Part shown: positions 29,165 to 34,326 of the stretch, piece after piece
How positions within the stretch are numbered: the stretch's first letter is position 1
How the letters are laid out: each line of letters opens with the position of its first letter
NCBI RefSeq assembly: GCF_001591465.1
Contig: NZ_BCUY01000043.1
Coordinates: 1 to 34,326 of the forward strand
Length of the DNA stretch: 34,326 nt
Source of the DNA: Cytobacillus firmus NBRC 15306
GTDB lineage: Bacteria; Bacillota; Bacilli; Bacillales; Cytobacillaceae
Direction: 5' to 3'
Notes under the pieces: model-generated
The model's database searches: none
Told to the model about the DNA's origin: nothing
What the model saw: only the letters and a program-made list of their open reading frames with translations
Program-made: the position numbers and the translations under genes

Positions 29165-31615
29165 TTATTTTTGAAGGTTTGCTGTTCTGCTTGGTTCTGC
29201 GGTTCTCACTACAAATTCTCCATCCTTCACATCGATTACCACGCTTTGCCCGGTTAGGACTGTTCCTCTTAACAGCTCTTCGGATAAGCGGTCTTCAATA
29301 TGCTTTTGAATGGCCCGGCGGAGCGGACGTGCTCCGTACTCAGGATCATAGCCCTCAACCGAGATTTTTTCTTTGGCGGCATCTGTCAATTCCAGTGTTA
29401 TATCCTGTTCCTTCAAACGTTTCGTTAATGCATCAGACATAAGCGAAACGATTTCCTGAAGATGCTTTTTCTCCAATGCATGGAAAACGATAATTTCATC
29501 GATACGGTTCAGGAATTCCGGACGGAAGGACTTCTTCATCTCTTCCATTACCTTTCCTTTCATATCTTTGTAATCCTGTTCCCCATCCTGGATGTTAAAG
29601 CCAACGTATTTGTTCCGCTTAAGTGCTTCAGCACCTACATTGGATGTCATAATCAGAACAGTGTTGCGGAAATCGACGGTTCTTCCCTTCGAGTCTGTTA
29701 ATCTTCCGTCTTCCAATACCTGTAATAGGATATTGAATACATCAGGGTGAGCCTTTTCAATTTCATCAAGCAGTACAACAGAGTATGGCTTTCTGCGGAC
29801 TTTTTCGGTTAACTGCCCGCCCTCTTCATATCCTACATAGCCTGGAGGCGAACCTACCAAACGGGATGTAGAGTGCTTCTCCATGTATTCTGACATATCG
29901 ATGCGGATCATCGCATCCTCGTCACCGAACATAGCTTCTGCTAAGGCACGGGCCAGCTCAGTTTTACCAACACCAGTCGGGCCAAGGAATACAAATGAGC
30001 CAATCGGGCGCTTCGGATCTTTAAGGCCGGCACGGGCACGGCGGACAGCCTTCGAAATGGCCTTAACGGCTTCTTCCTGTCCGATTACACGGGAATGAAG
30101 GATTTCTTCCAGATTAAGAAGTTTTTCTGTTTCAGTTTGGGCAAGCTTCGAAACAGGGATTCCCGTCCAGCTGGCCACCACATTGGCAATATCCTCAACC
30201 GTCACTTCACTGTTTTCTTTGCCCTGCTTTTCTTTCCATGTTTTCTTCGTTTCTTCCAGCTGTTCACGCAGGCGCTGCTCCGTATCCCTTAAGGAAGCCG
30301 CTTTTTCAAATTCCTGGCTTTGTACGGCTGCATCCTTCTCTTTTCTTACGTCCTCAAGCTTAACCTCAAGCTCTTTCAGATTTGGAGGCGTAGTATAAGA
30401 GCGCAGTCTTACCTTTGAACCCGCTTCATCGATTAAGTCAATCGCTTTATCCGGAAGGAAGCGGTCTGAAATGTAGCGGTCTGACAGCTTTACGGCTGCT
30501 TCAATCGCTGCATCTGTAATGGTTACGCGGTGATGGGCTTCGTAACGGTCGCGCAGCCCCTCAAGGATTTGAACAGATTCTTCGGCAGTCGGCTCATCAA
30601 CCGTAATAGGCTGGAACCTTCTTTCAAGTGCCGCATCTTTTTCAATGTATTTTCTATATTCATCAAGTGTAGTTGCACCAATACACTGGAGTTCACCGCG
30701 GGCAAGAGATGGCTTTAGAATATTGGGAGCATCAATCGCTCCTTCTGCTCCTCCTGCACCTATTAATGTATGAAGCTCGTCAATGAATAAGATGATGTTT
30801 CCTGCCTGCCTGATTTCATCCATTACCTTCTTCAGGCGGTCTTCAAATTCACCGCGATACTTCGTTCCGGCAACTACTGTACCCATATCAAGCGTCATAA
30901 CCCTTTTATCGCGAAGAGTCTCTGGCACTTCATTGTTAATAATCTGCTGCGCAAGGCCCTCAGCAATGGCAGTTTTACCTACACCAGGCTCACCAATGAG
31001 AACCGGGTTATTTTTCGTTCTGCGGCTTAATACTTCGATTACACGCTGAATTTCTTTGCTTCGTCCTATAACAGGATCGAGGCTTCCTTCTCTGGCAATA
31101 GCAGTCAGATCACGTGCTAATCCATCCAAGGTCGGTGTGTTCGCATTGGCTGCAGAGCCTCCCTGATGGCTGCCGGACTCATTGCTGCCTAACAGCTGAA
31201 GCACCTGCTGGCGCGCTTTATTGAGACTGACTCCAAGGTTATTCAATACCCTCGCAGCAACGCCTTCGCCTTCACGGATCAGGCCAAGCAGGATATGCTC
31301 TGTTCCTACATAGGAATGACCAAGCTTCCTTGCTTCGTCCATGGAAAGTTCAATCACTTTCTTGGCACGCGGTGTATAGTGAATGGTCTGGGAAGCATCC
31401 TGCCCCCTGCCTATTAAATTCTCAACCTCTTTTTGGATCTTATCAGAGCCGAGTCCTAAAGCATACAGAGCTTTAGCCGCAATTCCTTCTCCTTCGCGTA
31501 CAAGCCCAAGCAGAATATGCTCTGTTCCGATGTTATTATGTCCTAAACGGATTGCTTCCTCCTGTGCTAAAGCCAATACCTTTTGAGCTCTTTCCGTAAA
31601 TCGTCCGAACATCAT
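29165..31615 (-). CDS. clpC: ATP-dependent Clp protease ATPase subunit ClpC
   Basis: Hsp100 unfoldase that feeds substrates to ClpP with adaptors such as McsB and MecA. The 816-residue product has two N-terminal Clp repeats (about 3-145), AAA-1 with Walker A GEPGVGKT at 208-215, a middle domain with a UVR motif ([15 protein letters not shown]), and AAA-2 with GPTGVGKT near 545. The start has GGGAGGATG before tandem ATG codons; I take the first, as in B. subtilis. It lies 4 nt after mcsB and is the last gene of the CtsR-controlled operon, closed by a terminator. Confidence 0.98.
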   Translation of the reverse strand: MMFGRFTERAQKVLALAQEEAIRLGHNNIGTEHILLGLVREGEGIAAKALYALGLGSDKIQKEVENLIGRGQDASQTIHYTPRAKKVIELSMDEARKLGHSYVGTEHILLGLIREGEGVAARVLNNLGVSLNKARQQVLQLLGSNESGSHQGGSAANANTPTLDGLARDLTAIAREGSLDPVIGRSKEIQRVIEVLSRRTKNNPVLIGEPGVGKTAIAEGLAQQIINNEVPETLRDKRVMTLDMGTVVAGTKYRGEFEDRLKKVMDEIRQAGNIILFIDELHTLIGAGGAEGAIDAPNILKPSLARGELQCIGATTLDEYRKYIEKDAALERRFQPITVDEPTAEESVQILEGLRDRYEAHHRVTITDAAIEAAVKLSDRYISDRFLPDKAIDLIDEAGSKVRLRSYTTPPNLKELEVKLEDVRKEKDAAVQSQEFEKAASLRDTEQRLREQLEETKKTWKEKQGKENSEVTVEDIANVVASWTGIPVSKLAQTETEKLLNLEEILHSRVIGQEEAVKAISKAVRRARAGLKDPKRPIGSFVFLGPTGVGKTELARALAEAMFGDEDAMIRIDMSEYMEKHSTSRLVGSPPGYVGYEEGGQLTEKVRRKPYSVVLLDEIEKAHPDVFNILLQVLEDGRLTDSKGRTVDFRNTVLIMTSNVGAEALKRNKYVGFNIQDGEQDYKDMKGKVMEEMKKSFRPEFLNRIDEIIVFHALEKKHLQEIVSLMSDALTKRLKEQDITLELTDAAKEKISVEGYDPEYGARPLRRAIQKHIEDRLSEELLRGTVLTGQSVVIDVKDGEFVVRTAEPSRTANLQK

Positions 31616-31619
31616 ATTT

Positions 31620-32699
31620 TCATCCTCCCAACTCTTGATCTTCCATTTTTAATCTTTCCCTAATCAGTGAAGCCCTGCGGATATCGCGTTCATGCGGTCT
31701 GAGCTGCCCGCCTGCATATTGCTGCAGGAATCCGGGCTGTGTCAAAATCATCAGCTCATTCAATATATTTTTTGATATGTTTTTGATGTACTTCATATCA
31801 ATTCCCAGACGAACATCAGACAAGCATTGTGCCGCTTCCTTTGATTCAATGATCCGGCTGTTTGATAAAACGCCATAAGAGCGGAAGACTCTATCTTCTA
31901 ATTGTATGTTAGAAGTCTTTGCTAATGCTTCCCTTGCCGATCTTTCCTGAGAAATCAGCTGACTGACAACGCTTTTCAGATCCTCGGCGATATCCTCTTC
32001 TGATTTTCCGAGAGTAATCTGATTTGAAACTTGAAAGATGTTACCTAAAGCTTCGCTGCCTTCCCCGTAAATTCCTCTAACAACTAAACCTAACTGGTTA
32101 ATTGCCGGAATAATCCGGTTCATTTGCTGTGTGAGAACGAGGCCCGGCAAATGCATCATAACCGATGCCCTGAGCCCTGTTCCTACATTTGTGGGGCAGC
32201 TTGTTAAAAAGCCAATATCTTCATCAAATGCATAATCGGCTTCTTCCTCCAGCCAATCATCAATTTCATTCGCCATATTTAAGGCTTCAGAAAGCTGAAA
32301 CCCCGGAAACAGGCATTGAATCCTTATATGGTCTTCTTCATTAATCATGATGCTGACTTCTTCATTTTCAGAAAGAAGGCAGGCACCATGAGTTGAATTC
32401 TCAGCAAGATGGGGACTGATTAAATGCTTCTCCATCAGCACTCTTTTTTGAAGCGGCTGAAGGTTATGCATTAATAAAAGCTCCATTTCCCCAAGTTTTG
32501 AAAAAGAAGAATGCTCCACCCTTGCCTTTATTTTTTCAATGACTGCTTCTGCTTCTTCATTTGAAAATAAAGTAGGGAATTTATATTGCTTTATGTTGCG
32601 GGCGAGTCTGATTCTTGAACTTAACACAATATCTGAATCAGGTCCTTCCGCACTCATCCAGGAGCTGATAGCTTGATTTATGAAACGTTCCAGCGACAA
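31620..32699 (-). CDS. mcsB: Protein arginine kinase McsB
   Basis: Phosphorylates arginine residues on CtsR and on misfolded proteins, marking them for ClpCP. I choose a TTG start giving (M)[14 protein letters not shown] (359 residues), preceded by AAGGGAGGGGAG; the family starts at the equivalent residue and the ATG nine codons upstream lies inside mcsA. The phosphagen-kinase-like SSRIRLARN motif, the [10 protein letters not shown] segment and the [19 protein letters not shown] active-site loop are present. Only 1 nt separates the mcsA stop codon from the start. It needs McsA as activator. Confidence 0.96.
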   Translation of the reverse strand: MSLERFINQAISSWMSAEGPDSDIVLSSRIRLARNIKQYKFPTLFSNEEAEAVIEKIKARVEHSSFSKLGEMELLLMHNLQPLQKRVLMEKHLISPHLAENSTHGACLLSENEEVSIMINEEDHIRIQCLFPGFQLSEALNMANEIDDWLEEEADYAFDEDIGFLTSCPTNVGTGLRASVMMHLPGLVLTQQMNRIIPAINQLGLVVRGIYGEGSEALGNIFQVSNQITLGKSEEDIAEDLKSVVSQLISQERSAREALAKTSNIQLEDRVFRSYGVLSNSRIIESKEAAQCLSDVRLGIDMKYIKNISKNILNELMILTQPGFLQQYAGGQLRPHERDIRRASLIRERLKMEDQELGG

Positions 32700-32700
32700 G

Positions 32701-33249
32701 CTACTCCCCTCCCTTTTGATCGGCATTTAACTGCCTTTCCAATTTCCTTATTTCGTCTCTCAATTCTGCCGCTCTTTCAAACTCTTCTTTGGAAATCATT
32801 TCTTTTAAATGATTTTTTAAATCATCAATATTCCTGCGCAAGTGAATGGTTCCCCCGATTCGTGCCGGAATTTTCCCGCTATGTGAGGAATTCCCGCTGT
32901 GCAGCCTTCTAAGAATGGGGTTCAATTGGTCTTTAAAAGTCTCATAGCAGCTGGCGCATCCAAAACGGCCAACTTTAATAAATTGCTGAAAGGTCAGGGA
33001 GCATTGCTCACACTGCAGAACCTTCTCCTGCTGAAAAGGATCCTGGCCCGACCCCTGAAAGGCAGGCTGAATATTCAAAAGGCCAGCAAGCAAGTTATTT
33101 ATTGAAAAACCGGACCCGCTGCCCAGCATAAACATTTCACCTTTTTCCTGTGCGCATTTCTCGCAAAGATGAAACTCTGCTTTCTCTCCATTTACAACCT
33201 TTGTAAAGTGCAGCGTGGCCGGCCTTTGATTACATTCCTGACAAATCAT
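32701..33249 (-). CDS. mcsA: McsA, zinc-binding activator of McsB
   Basis: A 182-residue activator of McsB that binds metals. It contains four CxxC motifs: C3/C6, C29/C32, C80/C83 and C98/C101, then a C-terminal UVR-like coiled segment ([20 protein letters not shown]). The ATG is preceded by GGAGAGGTG. It lies 24 nt after ctsR and 1 nt before mcsB, the standard class III heat-shock order. Confidence 0.96.
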   Translation of the reverse strand: MICQECNQRPATLHFTKVVNGEKAEFHLCEKCAQEKGEMFMLGSGSGFSINNLLAGLLNIQPAFQGSGQDPFQQEKVLQCEQCSLTFQQFIKVGRFGCASCYETFKDQLNPILRRLHSGNSSHSGKIPARIGGTIHLRRNIDDLKNHLKEMISKEEFERAAELRDEIRKLERQLNADQKGGE

Positions 33250-33273
33250 GACTTCACCTCTCCAGCTTCACTA

Positions 33274-33735
33274 CTATTTATATTTCAAAGTGGTCAACAT
33301 TGCCTTAAGCATTCTTGCCCTCAGCTCATCCCTGAAAGGAAGATCAATATACAGGACAGAACGGTCTATAACACTAAGCATTATTTTAGCTTCCCTGTGT
33401 GTTATAATCTCTTCTTCTACCAGACGGTAGATGACATTCTCCGCACTGCTCTGGGCAATCCTGCTCTGCACTAAAGATATTAACTGGTCAATCAAATCAG
33501 CATGGTCATAGGACTGGACTTTCATAATCCGGATAAAGCCACCGCCGCCCCGCTTACTTTCTACTGCATAACCTTTTTCAATCGTAAAACGGGTGTTGAT
33601 CACATAATTGATCTGAGAAGGAACACACTGGAATTTGTCAGCAATTTCGCTTCTTTTAATTTCCACAATTTCCCTTTCGCTTTTCTCTAAAACCTGTTTG
33701 AGATAATTTTCAATTATGTCGGATATATTCCTCAC
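33274..33735 (-). CDS. ctsR: Transcriptional repressor CtsR
   Basis: Represses clp and related genes at normal temperature; heat loosens DNA binding and McsB acts on it. I use a GTG start giving (M)RNISDIIENYLKQVLE, 153 residues against 154 in B. subtilis, after AGGGGGAGG. The helix-turn-helix (IADKFQCVPSQINYVINTRF) is followed by the glycine-rich wing RGGGG at 62-66, which senses heat and contacts DNA. The C terminus holds RDELRARML, the target region of arginine phosphorylation. An operator overlaps its own promoter, showing autorepression. A longer reading to 33978 runs over the promoter and is rejected. Confidence 0.97.
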   Translation of the reverse strand: MRNISDIIENYLKQVLEKSEREIVEIKRSEIADKFQCVPSQINYVINTRFTIEKGYAVESKRGGGGFIRIMKVQSYDHADLIDQLISLVQSRIAQSSAENVIYRLVEEEIITHREAKIMLSVIDRSVLYIDLPFRDELRARMLKAMLTTLKYK

Positions 33736-33755
33736 CAGGCCTCCCCCTATCTGAC

Positions 33756-33772
33756 TTTGACTATATTTGACG
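33756..33772 (-). promoter_or_regulatory. CtsR operator
   Basis: The plus strand reads TTTGACT, ATA, TTTGACG, the complement of the CtsR direct heptad repeat (consensus GGTCAAA, 3 nt, GGTCAAA). One position of one heptad differs. It covers the predicted start of the sigma-A transcript. A single further half site, TTTGACT, lies at 33836-33842 in the sigma-B promoter spacer. Confidence 0.93.
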
Positions 33773-33775
33773 TTA

Positions 33776-33805
33776 ATTATACATGATTTATGTAATCTCT
33801 TGCAA
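33776..33805 (-). promoter_or_regulatory. Sigma-A promoter of the ctsR operon
   Basis: TTGCAA, 18 nt, TATAAT (perfect -10) on the minus strand; the predicted start falls within the CtsR operator. Confidence 0.85.
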
Positions 33806-33823
33806 ATGGCGGGTATTAATAAT

Positions 33824-33850
33824 TTTCCCCCATTTTTTGACTTCCCAAAC
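33824..33850 (-). promoter_or_regulatory. Probable sigma-B promoter of the ctsR operon
   Basis: GTTTGG, 15 nt, GGGAAA on the minus strand fits the sigma-B pattern GTTTAA, 12-15 nt, GGGWAW. The orthologous B. subtilis operon has a general-stress promoter upstream of its sigma-A promoter, which supports the call. Confidence 0.55.
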
Positions 33851-34040
33851 CTGATAATGGAAGTTAATGTCGATAACAATATATTTTTGGATGGGCGGGT
33901 TTGTGCTTGGGTGGGGAAAGTTTTTTGGATGACAGTTGATGTGTATGGGCTGATTGGTCTTTGAAACGAGGATGGCAAAGCTGGATTGAGCTGCTGGGAT
34001 GTGTGCAGTTTTTAAATTCTTTGGTGCTGCATCGGTGCAG

Positions 34041-34166
34041 TTTATCTGACAGGTTTGGAAATTTATCTTGCATGTTTGGAGATTTATCTAACAGGTTTTT
34101 GATAATATCCAGCAGAAGTTTCGTTTTATTTAGCATGTTTTAAAGTTTATCTTACATTTGGCACAA
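34041..34166 (-). repeat. Degenerate 21-nt tandem repeat, six units
   Basis: Six units begin at 34041, 34062, 34083, 34104, 34125 and 34146, with an exact period of 21. The plus-strand consensus is TTTATCT, two variable bases, CA, then GTTTGGARA. Units 1, 2, 3 and 6 keep the TTTATC start; unit 4 is the most diverged. On the minus strand this gives a seven-residue repeat like LDKSPN. No gene can be supported in 33851-34326; the remaining AT-rich sequence also has two TGGCGCAT words 20 bp apart at 34221 and 34241. Confidence 0.75.
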
Positions 34167-34326
34167 TTCTTCTTTTCGGAGAATGAAATCGACTATTAAA
34201 ACAGAGGGAGAGATGAGGAATGGCGCATATAATTTGATTCTGGCGCATCAATGCGAGAAGTGATGCCTATCTGCATTTTCAATAAAAAGAAGAGTCCAGC
34301 TAAGATAATTACACACAAAAAAAGAA

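Noticed and set aside
33736-33978. 81-residue N-terminal extension of CtsR
   Set aside because: It covers the CtsR operator and both promoters; the GTG start with AGGGGGAGG fits the family length.
33864-34136. 90-codon minus-strand reading frame upstream of ctsR (MLNKTKLLLDII...)
   Set aside because: It runs through the 21-nt repeat array and into the ctsR control region, has no clear ribosome binding site, and looks like low-complexity repeat translation; I do not call it a gene.

Overview
The window is a chromosomal segment of a low-to-moderate GC Firmicute, almost certainly a member of the Bacillaceae (Bacillus sensu lato). Protein sequences, gene order and leader RNAs all match the Bacillus subtilis block running from ctsR to tufA, seen here in reverse. 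All 31 genes I can support lie on the minus strand, so transcription runs from high to low coordinates. I cannot fix the genus or species from the sequence alone. I see no transposase, phage gene, CRISPR array, tRNA or rRNA.

In transcription order the layout is as follows. (1) 33.8-29.1 kb: the class III heat-shock operon ctsR-mcsA-mcsB-clpC, with a CtsR operator on top of a sigma-A promoter and a sigma-B-like promoter upstream, closed by a strong hairpin terminator. (2) 28.9-23.8 kb: radA-disA (DNA repair and c-di-AMP synthesis), then the PIN/TRAM membrane protein yacL and the isoprenoid genes ispD-ispF. (3) 23.7-18.2 kb: gltX, a cysteine T-box leader, then cysE-cysS-mrnC-rlmB-rae1, tightly packed genes for cysteine synthesis, tRNA charging, rRNA processing and ribosome-associated RNA decay. 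(4) 18.1-16.2 kb: sigH, rpmG (47 codons), secE and nusG. (5) 16.1-13.3 kb: rplK-rplA and rplJ-rplL, the latter behind an L10-type leader with an attenuator. (6) 13.3-4.9 kb: rsmC-like methyltransferase, then rpoB-rpoC behind a leader of about 350 nt. (7) 4.8-0 kb: the str operon rplGB-rpsL-rpsG-fusA-tuf, ending in a terminator at the left edge.

The genes form a growth, translation and stress core: ribosome stalk and 50S proteins, 30S S12 and S7, both elongation factors, the two large RNA polymerase subunits, NusG and SecE, plus protein quality control and genome-integrity signalling. Several start codons are non-ATG (TTG for rpoB, rpoC and mcsB; GTG for rplK, sigH and ctsR), and I set starts by Shine-Dalgarno position and family length.

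The coding content is ordinary and I found no convincing undescribed multi-gene system. The non-textbook signals are in the gaps: a pair of about 115-bp near-palindromic repeats in inverted orientation flanking rplA; an extended -10 promoter followed at once by a terminator-like hairpin before nusG, whose ribosome binding site also seems to be brought to the start codon by a second hairpin; an attenuator-like hairpin in the long rpoBC leader; and a six-unit, exactly 21-nt-period degenerate tandem repeat upstream of ctsR.
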